The notes below the pieces were generated by a model. That model saw nothing but the letters and a program-made list of their open reading frames with translations, searched no databases and was not told the DNA's origin. 64,000 nucleotides of DNA, from the NCBI RefSeq assembly GCF_963678635.1, contig NC_087067.1:54633169-54697168 (forward strand). The letters are read 5' to 3'. This stretch comes from Symsagittifera roscoffensis (Eukaryota; Xenacoelomorpha; Acoela; Convolutidae). A program made the translations under genes and the position numbers. Of the stretch, positions 26,755 to 38,442 are shown piece by piece (position 1 is the stretch's first letter; every line of letters begins with the position of its first letter).

Positions 26755-28785
26755 TGTATGTTTTAGTCGTTGAATGTAGTTCAGACTCTTGTATAGACGT
26801 GATATATGAAGTTTTTTTGTTCAAGAAGTCTCCAATTTTTCAGGCTCCATTTTACTTTTTCGAGGTTTGACTTTGATTTCTTCTCAAGTAGTTCATTTCC
26901 TTTGTTAAAAGGAGGGCAAACTCTCCTATGGAACAGCAAAAATGTAAACGTCAATTGACCCAATGTTCTCATTTTGCCTGATTTTTATCAACAAAGGATC
27001 AATCATAAATGTCTTTTCTGTCTTTTTTTTTTATCTGCATTTAAAATTTCGAAGAGCTTTAAGGCCATTTATTTTTTCTTCACAAAAGTTGATGTTTTTT
27101 CAAAAAAAAAACAAGTCATTATTTTTTCTGTTGATGAGAATATTAATGCAGATAATTGTAGTTTCCAAGAGTTTTCTTTAACGTAGCATAGACGGCGAAT
27201 TAATCCGGCTCAGAAATCGTTTTTCTATAAATGGAGGCAAGCCTTTTTGGCCTTAGTAACGCCTTAAGAGACGAGAAAGTATGATTTTGTACGCGTCGAA
27301 AAGTACACTGAAACAAAGGTAAATAAATATAGCACCAAACGTGGGGAAAAACCTTGATTTGAGTGTCTTTTTGTTATTTACGTGTCCACATTTGGAGTAA
27401 TTTTTGATTTAAACTAATTTTGGAGCCGGAGATGTGAAGTATCTACTTGCTAATCCGATCACTTAAAGCGTGGACGATTTTAGTTTGGTCTTCGGATGAG
27501 TTAGTTTTTTTCCCCAGCAAAATTAGTTTTTTTTTCCTGGAAAAAATAATCATTCTGATTATTTTTTTCCCACAAATAATCAGAATGGGTCGAGTGATAT
27601 ACTATATTAAAGCCCTTTCATCGAACACATTTAAACTCTAATAGTCCAGAAAAATTCGAAGAGCTTTAAGGCTTAAATTGGTTTGAAGATTTTTGATTTG
27701 TTTGTCTAATTTTGAGCGAATAAAGCGAGCAATCAAGTTCTAATAGGACGAAAAGCTTTTTCGTAAGCCATGATAACTTAGTTTACTCCAGTCAATTTAT
27801 TTTTAGAGTTTTGCTTCAGCGCTTTCTTGAGAATTTAACACAGTTTTCACACTAGCGAGAGCAAATGTCTTGCAATCGAGAATTACACTTTTTTCCTGTA
27901 AACAATTTTCTTTTAAATCTATAAAATTTCAACTTGCTTTGTTTTTGAACCTGTTTTGTTTTTGAACGCCATGCTCATCCGAACTTGTTTTTGAGATAAC
28001 GCGTTTGTGTTTGCACCCTTAGGTCTGGGGTTCGGGTTCCGGTCTGAATTGGTTGTTTGTTTATGTATAAAATGAAAGCTATTTTAATTGTAGTTGCTAG
28101 TGTTGTTGATATACTCCTATAGTTTCGCTCAATTTTTTTTTCGCTCAAAAGCTTTTCTCGGCTTAAATAGTTCCGGTTTTTAATTTATGGGAATTACACA
28201 CAGCAAAAAATGCGCCCATCTAGTGCACAATTTGTCCTCGTTTTGAAAATTTAAAAAAATAGACCAGGTCTGTTCGGGTGTTGTACTTTCAAGTTTTAAA
28301 ATTCAATTGCTCAAAGTTTTTTGTTTCGTTTTTCAGCTCAATGGGCGTCTACCCACGTGTTGTCACTTAATTGCCATTTATAATCACTGAAAGCCTATTT
28401 AATGCTGATGGTTGTTTTTCTCCAATTTATTTGAAATTGAATTTTCCATTTTCTCCAAAAAAAGTTAAATTTGTAACTGTTTATTTCGCATGATGTGCAA
28501 AACAAAACTGTTGTCGTATGTGCGTGCTTTACTATAACTATCAAAGATTCTTAGTTCTAGCCTCGTTCAGGTCATCTCGTCGCACCGCGAACAAAAAACG
28601 ACCCACTTTGAGAAAAGGAACCTTAAAATTTTTATTGTTCTTGTCGGATCTTTCGGTGCTTTTGCGCAGCAACATGATATCCTTGTTAACTGTTGTAGTT
28701 TTTTGTGTTTCATCAGCCTTAAAGCTTCCAGCCATGGATTTGTTTTCACGTAAAATCAAATAGCACAAAAAACATGTGACATCAT

Positions 28786-28845
28786 GTTTTGTGCCATTTT
28801 GTTTTGTGCCATTTTGTTTTGTGCCATTTTGTTTTGTGCCATTTT
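28786..28845. repeat. 15-bp x 4 perfect tandem repeat
   Basis: GTTTTGTGCCATTTT occurs four times without error (28786, 28801, 28816, 28831), inside intron 1. Confidence 0.95.
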
Positions 28846-29372
28846 AAGCCCCCTTTTACGTCTTAAAACAAAAATTTTCATAAGATGTTTTTATCTTTGA
28901 TTTAAATTTGGATCGAGTGTATTTGTTAATTTTTTTACTTTTACCAAAATAATTTTGGTCAGAAATTGTGTACTCTATGCTTGAATCTATTAGCCGTTAC
29001 ATTTCTGAAAAAAAAATCGGGCGGACGAGTCGCAATTTAAGCTCTTCTGTGGGTAAGTTTAATTCTCGCGGAATCTGAATGGAGCATTCGGTGTCTTTAT
29101 TACTTTCCTGTTCAATAGTAATGGGCGTCTGGTTAATAGATTCAAGCATCCCTGAAATACAATTACGCTACTGTCGCCCAAAGCTGTCACACGATTTCCG
29201 ATTTTAATTGAAGACCTAGATTTTTAATAATCAACCAACTTTGCTGGATAGTATAATTGGAAAACTTATAGCGAGTTAATTTATTAGTTATCCTCATTTG
29301 CTTATTTCTCATTTGATTTTTTTGTCACCGGACTCAAATACCAAAACCCGGGAAATGACTGCCTGATTTTAG

Positions 29373-29696
29373 GCAACCATGCTCCTGTTAAAAAGCCGGA
29401 AATTGATCACGGTTCTTCTAGTGACACCGATGCGCAGCAACAAAACGCAGTGGCAAACGCCGGAAAGAAGATGGAAGAGGCGCTGGAAGAGTATATGGTT
29501 ATGCAAGCATGCAAAGAAGGAAAGAGACGACGCGTGACTCCTCCTATGGGCAACATGGCTCATCTGCTGGGATCAGCAGACGGCAGGAGAATCATGAGGG
29601 GTCTGGCAAGACATACCAGTGTGTCTTACCATGATCTGATGCCTCCTGCGGTTAAACGGACAAAAACTTCAAATAGCTCAGTGGCTAACAAAGGAG
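29373..29696 (+). CDS. Host zinc-finger gene, coding exon 2
   Basis: The acceptor TGATTTTAG (29371-29372) and phase 1 match exon 1. The frame is open across 108 codons: a Ser/Asp/Gln-rich start, a helix KKMEEALEEYMVM, a basic patch KEGKRRRVTPP (possible nuclear localisation signal), and a helical region GSADGRRIMRGLARH. Only a GC donor (GGAG|GCAAGT at 29697) keeps phase with exon 3; the GT four bases later would lead to an immediate stop. No finger is encoded here. Confidence 0.72.
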
Positions 29697-29899
29697 GCAA
29701 GTTGGAGTTAATTGTTCTCTGCCATATGACGAAAAGTTAGGGTTCCCATAGAGCACTCAAGTTTTGTTCATTAAGCATATCAAAGGAGAAAAACTACATT
29801 TGAAGATAGGTTCACGAGGAAATTCCTTGTGTTTCTTTTTTTCTGATTTACAAATATTGGTCATCAATTTGTCTTGACAATAGTAATTTTGTTCCTTAG
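29697..29899 (+). other. Intron 2, GC-AG class
   Basis: The 203-bp intron begins GCAAGT, the strongest context for GC donors, and ends TTCCTTAG. Phase 1 is kept on both sides. Confidence 0.65.
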
Positions 29900-30146
29900 G
29901 AGTTGCTAATGGTAATTCTAGCAACAAACGTCGCCCGAGTTCGTCGTCTGAGGATGAAAAGGCTGCTCTGCCACAGTTCAACCTGCCTCCGGATTACTAT
30001 GAGTCGGAGAAGTATCCGGCAGTGGATTTGACTGGCTTGGATGTGGACACCTTCTTTGCACAAGATGCGGATAGTAGTGTTTTGGACCGAGTGGAGAACT
30101 GCAGTCTAAATGTGACTAACACCATCACAAACACTGAGAGAGACAG
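29900..30146 (+). CDS. Host zinc-finger gene, coding exon 3
   Basis: The acceptor GTTCCTTAG precedes a frame open for 82 codons with a basic/Ser start (NKRRPSSSSEDE), then an acidic, aromatic segment LPPDYYESEKYPAVDL and an Asp-rich stretch. The exon leaves in phase 2, matched by exon 4, if it ends ACAG|GCAAGT. This is the second GC donor with the same hexamer. It contains no finger; an acidic interaction region is plausible. Confidence 0.7.
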
Positions 30147-33100
30147 GCAAGTGAACTAGTATACTCAACTCAGGATGAATCTTTTTATATATTAATTGAA
30201 TGACATGTTTTCAGCATAAGGCCTAATGTTTAAGGGGCTATCGAGTGTAACTTTAAAAAAACTTAGATCAGAACGTCTAAGAATCATTCAGTCTAGGACA
30301 TTCTAGAATTTTTTTTTTCGAGAAAAGTCCGAAACTTTTAAACAAAATGAACTCGATTCAACTTCAAGGCTAGACATTATAGCTTTTTTACAAATTTTTC
30401 GGACAACGTATTAAATTTCTGAAATAATTCTGACCTTAAATTTGAACTAACTCGAAATACTTCTTTGAAGGGTCGGGGTTGCCTTTTCGGCGTTTTTGCT
30501 CTGAAAAATTACTTGGGAAATCGTTGTCGAATGAAAAACATTTTTAAAATGTGCTCTTGAAATAAGGCACCACTAAAATTCTCCTAAAAAGCATAATCAT
30601 TCTACATTGCTCTTTTGACTGTTCAGTGAAGTTTTGAAAATTCGATTGCAATTTTAACGCCATTTCATTGTTCTAAAGTGAGAATTATTTCAAAAAGATT
30701 TAAGACGTCCGATAAATTTGATAAAAGTTATACAGAGCTGATTTAAATTAACCAGAAAAAACGCGTTAAACTTGAAATTTAAAACGCGTTTTTCTCAAAT
30801 TGGATTCAGTTTAGGTGAAAACTTATGAAGACAAAACTTGCTTAAAATTTTAACAGAATTAATATGGTGTAATTTGTTTTGCGAAATTCGGGCCCAAAAT
30901 GTTACCCCAAAAATGGGTCAATTTGGCTTTTCTTATTTAATCAAAAATTACGCCAAAAATATCCAGTCGATTGAATTGCTTAGAAAAACTTAAATTATGA
31001 ACTAATTTGATAATTTCAACGCTTGAATTACATTAAATGAAAACTTTTCGCCATCCGATTCGCTCTGAAATTTGAAATCTTGAAGTTTCCAAGCTTAAAT
31101 AGTATGCTTAGCAAAACTTGATTTTTCTCTAAACGATTGTGTACCTTGAAATAATTCACAGCTTGAAAAGCTTGCTCGGAAAAACTTAAAGTTTCTGCAA
31201 ACCAATTTGGTCTATGAAATAACTCGATTTATTTTGTAGCTTAAATATCTTGCTTGAGAAAAAATCGCCGATTTGTTTCGTGAAATGAGTTGAAATACTT
31301 CAACGTCTCATTGCTTCAATAGCTTGCATAGGAAAACTTTAATTTTTCGCAAACCGATGCAATCTATGAAATATTTTAAATCGCCTCATCACCTGAATGG
31401 CAGCATTGGAAAAACCTGATTTTTTCTTCAACCGATTCGCTCTACTTAATAACTTGAATTGAAATATTTCCAACCAAAAGCTTGCTTTAAAATTTTTATT
31501 TTTTTCCAATCGATTAAGCCTATGATATAATTTGAAAATTTTCAAAGCTTGAATAGCTTGCTGAGAAAAACTTTAACTATGAACTTATTTGAACGCTTCA
31601 ACGACCAGAAAAGAAAATCTTAAATTTTTCGCCATTCGATTCGATTTATGAAATTTCTTTAACTTAAACTTTCTGCAAACCAAGTCGCTCCATGAATTAA
31701 CTTGAATAATTTCAAAGTCTCCTTGCTTGATTAACTTGCATATGAAAAATTCTATATTTTTTTGGGAAATGATTTGGTCTAAGAAACAAATTGAATATTT
31801 CGAAGCTCATCGCTCGAATAGCTCGCTGAGAAATACTTCAAACCTTCCAAAAAGCACAGCTTCGGAGGCTTATTTAGGAAAAAAATCAAAATTTTTGCGA
31901 ACCACTTCGCTCTATTCTTGCTGGAATAACTTGCACAGGAAGGCTAATTTTTTCATTAGCTGCTTTTGTCTAAAAATTTTTTTGCAGGTCATCGCTCAAA
32001 TAGCTCGCTCAGAAAGTTTTATCTTTCGTTAAACCTTTCAGACATACTAACAACTCACAATTTTTTTTTCAAGTTTTCATAGCTTTTTTAGATTACTTGA
32101 ATTTCTTGCTAACTGATTCGCTCTGTGAGACATTTGAAATTTTTCAAATTTTCATTGATTGCATGGAAAAATTTCAAACTTTTCACAAACGCTTCGCCTT
32201 ATGAGTTCACTTGCTTTTTTTTTTCAATTTTTCATAGCTTTAATAATTTGCTTACGATTAACTTCAACATTTCTCGAATTGCTTCGGTCTATGAAGCAGC
32301 TTGAAAGATGTCAAAGTTTGATTAAAAAACTTCAACTTTTAGCCATCAGCTTTGCTTAATGAATTAACTTGAAATATTTCAAAGATCAATCAATATATCA
32401 TAAAATCAACGCTGGATTGGCTTCAAAGTAAAAATCGAAATTTTTGCTTTACGAGTAGCTTCATGAAATAATTTGAAATGTTGAATCGTTTCAAATTTAA
32501 GTTGCTTGAATATCCTACCAAGAAAAATCTCAGTTTTTTCGAACTGATTTGTTTTACGAAATAACTTGAAAAGTTTGCATAGGAAAGCTTCATATTTTTG
32601 CAAAACAATTCAGTCTAAGAACTAACTTGGAATTTTTCTTTATTCCATCGCTCGAGTGGCTTCAGTACAAAACTGCAGTTTTACGTTATCTGATTTGCTT
32701 TCTGAAATCAGTTGATATGTTTGAACAAGCAATGCTTGTGTTATAGTATGAACTATCTTTTTTTTTCAACCGAAGTCGCTAATATTGTTGCGACGCAAAT
32801 ATTGTTGCGATTAAATGTGTTCATTTTGAAAGTGTTCATTTTGTTCCCTAACCAGCTATTAAGTACAGCCAATGCTAAGGATATTAACAGAATATTTTTG
32901 TCCCGACTTTCATAACGAAAGAAGCGGAATATTTTTGCTCGGGGTGGGTTTTTCTTCTGAAAAGTTTGGGCTTTTTAAGTAGCCAGTTTTGACAGTTTTT
33001 TTTTGTATCATTCCAAAATTATTGTTGTTTTGAGCTTAAGTTTTGAAAGATATTTCACCTGTGATTATTTTTCGTAAAGTGTGGGGGGTTTGAAAATTGC

Positions 33101-36100
33101 CAATTTGGGACAATTAACGCGCGATATATTTCGCGCTATTAACGCGTAAGCGGAGATTTAATCCGTCATACAAATCGTTCTAAATTTCTCGAAGCAAGCT
33201 TATTAGCCATAATTGGTTTGTTACTAGGGGCGAAATTTATCACTTTGTACTTAATATGGCGTGTGGGGCGATGTTTTTCACTAAAAATCTCAAATTTCAT
33301 TTTTATTTTAATACATTTAATTTTCATGTTATTACTGCTCCATATACTGTTGTATAAATTGGGGCATGTTAGTTGGTAAAATTCTTTTTTAATTAAATTG
33401 ACTGGTACTGCATCTGGTACTGCAAACTGACTGGTACGTGCATCCTTAAGGAAATTTTGTAGACTCAAAGTTTTACTCATTCAGGTTTTCCCAGTAGCGT
33501 TATCAGTCATATTTTTGCTCGTGTATGCGAAGAGCAACTTCGCCTCTGTGTTCATAGCTCAAATATCTGGCTTAGAAAAACTTATCGGTTTTTGAGAACC
33601 GATAAGGTCTACAAAAAACTTCAAATGTTTCATTGTTGCATAGCTTGAATAACTTGCTTAGAAAAACTTAAATTTAAAATTACTTGAATTATTTTAAAGT
33701 TGAATCAAATTTTTGCAAACAGCTTTGGTCTTAATTAACCTGAAAATGTTCGAAGTTCCACAGCTTGAAAAGTTTGCTGGAAAAACTTCGACTTCGAGCA
33801 TACCGATTCGGTCTTTGTAAAAACTTGCAAAGTTTCAAATTTTAAGAGCTTGGATAGCTTGCTAATAAAACGACGTTTTCGCGAGCAGTTTCCCTCTGAG
33901 GAGCAACTTGAATCAATAAAAAGTTTCATCGCTTAAATAGTGAGCTAAAAAATTTCTTGAATGGCTACAATAGATGAAAGTAAACTTTTCGCCATCCGAT
34001 TTCATTGAAATAACCTAAAATGTATCAAAGCTACATAGCTTGCTTGGAAAAAATTCACTTTTTCGCGCACCGAGTTGGTCTGAATTAACCTTAAATTGTT
34101 TAAAGTTTTACAGCTCAAAAATTTTGTTTAAGAACAGCGTGATTTCGCGCATACTGATTCACTCTGAAATTCGACGTGTTTAAATTTTTCATCGCTTGAT
34201 TAGCTAGCTAAGAAAAACTTACTTTTGGGGAACCGATTTTTTCTAAGAAAGAGTTTGAAATGTTTCTTAGTTGAATAGCTTGCTTAGAAGAACTGAAACT
34301 TGTCTTGAACCGATTCGGTCTTTGAAATTTGAAACTTTTTTAACCGATTCACGAACTGGTTTCACTTGAAATTGTCCGAAGGTTTGTTGCTCGAACAGCT
34401 TGAGCAGAATAACAACTTACTTTTTGCGAGCCGATGGCCTACTGGAAGCGGGGTTGCTAGTATGTTTTAAATGAAAGTCGGAAAGCACTATGGACGCAAT
34501 GCTTAACTGAACTCAACGTTTTAATTTGTCGAGCGCAATGCTTTGAAAAATTCTATAAGCTCAACGCTTAAGAGAATTTAAGAATGTTCTAGAATTCAAA
34601 GTTTCATCGCTTCAATAGCTTGCTTGAAACTTTTTTTCTAAGCAATCCAAGCCATGAAAACAACTTCGAAATATGTCAAAGTTTCATTTTTTTCATAGCT
34701 TGCTTAGAAAATCTGCCTTTTGCGACCAAATTCGCGAAAAGTATTAAAGCCAATTCGCTCTGTTAACTACTTTGAAGCTTCATCGCCAATGATAGCCTGC
34801 TGAGAAAAAATTGAATTCTTTGCAAACTGATTCGTTCTATAAATTAACTTGAACTTTTTTAAACTTTCACTTCAATAGCTTTGTTAAATCACATTAAAAA
34901 GTTTTTGCCAAGGAGTCCAACCTTTGAAAACTATTTCGAAACTTTAAAAAAGGTATAGCTCGCTTAGAAAGCTTCATTTTTCGGGAGCTTATTCGATCTA
35001 TGAAATAGATAAAAATTTTTGAAGCTTCATTGCTTTCACAGCTTGCTCAGAAAAACCTGAGTTTTTTGGTAAAACCATCCAGGCTATGAAAACAACTTCG
35101 AAATATTTCAAAAGTGTCATCGCTACAATAGCTTGCCTGAGCGATGAAGCTTTGAACTATTTCAAGTTATTACATAGAGCGAATCGGCTCGCGGATTTTT
35201 TTTTACAATGTAATAACTTGAAAAAGTTCAAAGCTTCATCGCTTGGATAGATTCTCGCACATTTCGAAAACTCTCTTTTTTTGCGCAAACCCGGTCGTTC
35301 TATGAAATTACTTGAAATTTTTGAAAGTTTCAGCAGCTCACTAGCTTTCTAGATTAAATTAACTTTAAAAACAAATTGGAAATATTTCGAATTTCATCGC
35401 TTGTACTTTTTGCAAACTTATTTGCTTCATGAAATAACTTTAAGGTTTTCAGCTTTTTCAGTTGTTTCCTTCAATTTCTCTATTTTTTTTTGCTCTAACT
35501 TAGAAAGTTTTAAAATTGCATCGCTTCAATACCTTGCTATAAATTTTTCTCCTTTTCACGTGCCATTTCGTTTCATGAAGAAACTGACTATTTTTTTCTT
35601 TGGATGAATGCGTTACTTAGAAAAGTTTTTTTTTGCAAACTGATTCCTTCTATGAAATTGTGGAAAATTTTCAATTTTCTTTACTCTAAGACTTATCTTG
35701 AATAACTTCAACTTTTTTGTTGAATAGTCAAAGCTATGAAAACGACCCTTAACTGGATAAATTAACTCGAATACTTCAATGTTTCAAAGCTTAATAAATT
35801 TGCGAGGGGATTGATTAATGGTGATGAGCTTACTAGTTCTTGTTTATTTGTGCTGTTTTCACATAACCCCAGAACGACTTAGATCATATTCTTACTCTGG
35901 GACGTTTTTTTTTGGCTCAACGGACGTCTACTCAAGTTTTTTCGGCTTAGTTATTGATGCAGACCTTTTGGCAGACATAGTTTTCGATTCATTTCGGAAC
36001 ATTTTTTCAAACTTACATGCTGTAGATTAGTTTTTCTGTCCATTAACTCGTCGTTCTATGCTTGCGATGTAAATAATTAGTGTAACTGCGTCTGCATTTT

Positions 36101-36219
36101 CGGGGGAAACTTGTCTTCAACATGACAAACATGACAATCAAGTTTTTATATGAAGAAAATCATAGAATAATTAGAATGCCGTAATAATATTTGTTTGTTT
36201 CACATTCCATTTGCATCAG
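30147..36219 (+). other. Host gene intron 3 (6.1 kb)
   Basis: It starts GCAAGT and ends TTTGCATCAG. Almost the whole intron from about 30950 to 35760 is a degenerate satellite. No exon-like ORF is supported; the small ORFs inside are chance openings in the repeat. Confidence 0.65.
30950..35760. repeat. Degenerate satellite filling intron 3
   Basis: Dozens of imperfect units of roughly 80-110 bp share the order ATTTCAAAG(C/T)TTCATCGCTTGAA, TAGCTTGCTTAGAAAAACTT, a T-rich tract with GCAAACCGATTCG, then CTCTATGAAATAACTTGAA. Units are too diverged for an exact period. A related block lies upstream of exon 1 (25300-25720), so the array either flanks the gene or has spread locally. Confidence 0.75.
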
Positions 36220-36574
36220 GTATGGCAACTCAGTGTGTGATCGCCACTGTACCTTCATCATCTTCCAGTGCAGCAGGTGCAGTGCACTCCTCACAGACAA
36301 CAGTCGCTTCACAGACCACTTCTACTCTCACTCGGAGTCCACCGGGAGACCCTCGAGGCACAAGCAGTTGCAGGAGGGGGCACAAACGGCGGCGTGTGGG
36401 AGTGGGGGTGATGGGGATGTGGCCTGTCTAGTGTGTGAGGGGGTGGTGCTGAAGACGACAGTGGAGATCAGGAGACACATGATGATGAGCATCCACTCCA
36501 CAGCTGTGAACAAGTTCGCAATAGACACCAGAGGCACTGTGAGCAGACAGCTGATGAAGTTGCAGAGACTCAAG
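36220..36574 (+). CDS. Host zinc-finger gene, coding exon 4
   Basis: The acceptor TTTGCATCAG (36218-36219) and phase 2 match exon 3. The exon encodes a C2H2 finger (C-x2-C-x12-H-x3-H; FQCSRC start, HFYSH end), a linker, then CLVC ... RRHMMMSIH (C-x2-C-x13-H-x5-H), and a helical tail. It ends CTCAAG|GTAACC in phase 0. A reading of the same DNA in another frame (36195-36431) is Ser/Thr-rich and is rejected because it does not fit the splice phase. Confidence 0.75.
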
Positions 36575-37043
36575 GTAACCCAACAACAACAACAGCAACA
36601 CAGTCTCAATTGGTTGCGGCTCACTTAGAACAAACTAGACTGCTCTACGCAAATCAGTGTTTGTTTGCACTGCAGTTGATCGAGACAGAAGCAAGAAGTT
36701 AGGTGCTTTAAAATAAAAAAAGTAGTATAATTCTCAGCTGTCTGCATTTCTTCGTTTCATTCGGAGGCAAATAAGTTGAAACGATTGGCGTCTGGTTTAT
36801 TGTCATCAACTGCTTTTCAAGTAAGAAAAAAGACATTATGAAGGACAGTGAGTGTGTTCTGATTAAACTTTCTGTAGTATTTAAGTTTCAATTGAATTGT
36901 CAATAAATAGTTCAAAATATATTTAGTTATTTAGTTTTTGAAATAATTCTAAAATACCGAATCATGACGAGTAAAATAACACACGTACTTAACAGATATC
37001 TACCCAGCGGTTAGGATGTTTTTTTAAGTGTGTCTTGTTTTAG
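36575..37043 (+). other. Host gene intron 4
   Basis: The 469-bp intron begins GTAACC and ends TTGTTTTAG. A second AG nine bases on (37051-37052) is also in phase, so two acceptors are possible. Confidence 0.65.
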
Positions 37044-37928
37044 AAATTGCAGACGAAGAATCCTTCGTCTCTGAAAGAATTAACAGAAATAGTAGCTCCC
37101 ATCAATGCCCTAGTGCTGGCTCTGATTAGAGTGTGCCAGATTATAGTGGCATACCATAAGGACTCTAGACATCTCCAATATGACATCACACCTGACATGT
37201 TCGACCAGGAGAAACATCTCATTCCGGAGCTGAAGTTCTACTTGAACATGGCCTTCAGACACTACCTGCCTCGCTCCTTCCACAAATTCAAAGGATTGTT
37301 CTACTGTACTCTATGCAGTGGGCTTTTCTGCGACCTTCAGATGCTGGTTGATCACGCAGTGAAAGATATTTCACACCTGATTCGAAGCTGCTTCCGTCTC
37401 AAGGACAATAGCAGTGTAGTGTGTTTTTATTGCCAACACCCACACCTAGCCGCTAATTGCATGGCACTCATCGAGTCCTGCAACAAGACCAACCCGTCCA
37501 CAGGCGAGAAGTACGAGTGCATACGGTTTGAAAGAGGCGTAGAGAGCAGAAGCAGCCACGCAGAAGATGACGAGGATGCTGAGGAGGACGTGAAGACACT
37601 GTCAGAATATTTGAAGAGAAGTGGGAGAGGAATGGCGAAGTTGGATGGAGTAGATGCTAAGGTGCTCTTCAAGTGCAAAAGTGTGAGCTGTTCGAGTTCT
37701 TCTAAATGGAGTAACATGTCCAGTCTCTCTGCAGTGTACAGACATCTGACCTCAAGGATACACACGCCTCCATCCTCAGAACTGAAACTGAACTCTATTA
37801 AAATTGAATGCAGCTGCTGCAAAGCACACACCTCCTCCTTTGTTTCTTTGGTCGCACATTGTCTCACTGGTGCTAAGTTGAAAGTGCTTCTTGTGTTATC
37901 CGTATTGGTTGAAAAAAGTATTTGTTAA
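37044..37928 (+). CDS. Host zinc-finger gene, last coding exon
   Basis: The frame is open from the acceptor to TAA (37926-37928). It contains a helical start rich in L, I and V (ELTEIVAPINALVLALIRV), a finger with YCTLC ... DHAVKDISH (C-x2-C-x12-H-x6-H), a CFYCQHPH segment, an acidic run EDDEDAEEDV, a C-x4-C Ser-rich segment ending YRHLTSRIH, and a last partial finger with CSCC. The total protein from the five exons would be about 760 residues. Widely spaced matrin-like fingers with acidic and basic linkers suggest a nuclear nucleic-acid-binding protein; orthology is not recognised. Confidence 0.78.
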   Translation, partial: KLQTKNPSSLKELTEIVAPINALVLALIRVCQIIVAYHKDSRHLQYDITPDMFDQEKHLIPELKFYLNMAFRHYLPRSFHKFKGLFYCTLCSGLFCDLQMLVDHAVKDISHLIRSCFRLKDNSSVVCFYCQHPHLAANCMALIESCNKTNPSTGEKYECIRFERGVESRSSHAEDDEDAEEDVKTLSEYLKRSGRGMAKLDGVDAKVLFKCKSVSCSSSSKWSNMSSLSAVYRHLTSRIHTPPSSELKLNSIKIECSCCKAHTSSFVSLVAHCLTGAKLKVLLVLSVLVEKSIC

Positions 37929-37973
37929 ATTGGAATAATTATTGAATATAGTTTCGATTTTAGCTGTTTTTCA

Positions 37974-37979
37974 AATAAA
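37974..37979 (+). terminator. Poly(A) signal of host gene
   Basis: AATAAA lies 46 nt after the stop codon, just before the left border of the duplicated block at 37980. Confidence 0.6.
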
Positions 37980-38172
37980 CGTTTCGCCGCACTTCTGTTT
38001 TGCCGGGTCCTTGCAAAAACAACTGATGTGCTAAAAGCAGGAAAAGATTTTTTTGTTGAATTGATTGCTTAACGATAGCCTTTTTTTATTTTGCTCATCA
38101 GCAGTTATGAAAAATAAGCATAAATAAGGACCTTCGAAAAAAAAAACATAAAGAACATGCCTTTTATACCTA

Positions 38173-38442
38173 TGTGGTACAGTACCAATTCTGTGCACAC
38201 TATTATGTCATAATCATATCTGTCAATTGTTTCATTTGGATTTCAAGGTCGTTGACGACCTGTCACACCGCGGGGAAGTTAGTGCTTGACTTTCTATACA
38301 TTGTCAACTTATGTAAGATAAAAGTCGATATAAATTGTTTTGTCATGACACTATTTATAAACTTTTTAAATTTACATACCTATATCTACAAGATGAATTA
38401 AGTCTTGGTCTTAGTATTATCTGAGTCAACTGAGATACAACA
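38173..38442 (+). repeat. Family 2 5' LTR
   Basis: It runs from TGTGGTACAGTACC to GAGATACAACA, with a TATAAAT at 38329-38335. Other copies are at 45286-45551, 51290-51560 and 52323-52592. Confidence 0.88.

Larger units (their letters stand above)
26232..29372 (+). other. Host gene intron 1
   Basis: The 3.1-kb intron starts GTACAC and ends TGATTTTAG. It contains a foldback MITE (26475-26675), an inverted hairpin repeat (26691-26754) and a 15-bp x 4 tandem repeat (28786-28845). Remaining sequence is AT-rich with no credible exon; small ORFs there lack splice sites or conservation clues. Confidence 0.65.

Noticed and set aside
26963-27186. Two overlapping Phe-rich ORFs in intron 1
   Set aside because: AT-rich low-complexity sequence with no splice sites or conserved motif.
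28518-28768. 81-codon hydrophobic ORF and antisense partner in intron 1
   Set aside because: Possible as a small membrane protein, but both strands are open and nothing else supports a gene.
31339-32608. Several 60-100-codon ORFs in intron 3
   Set aside because: They arise by chance within the degenerate satellite and share its repeated words.
36195-36431. Ser/Thr-rich ORF in exon 4
   Set aside because: It does not match the incoming splice phase, while the overlapping frame encodes two fingers.
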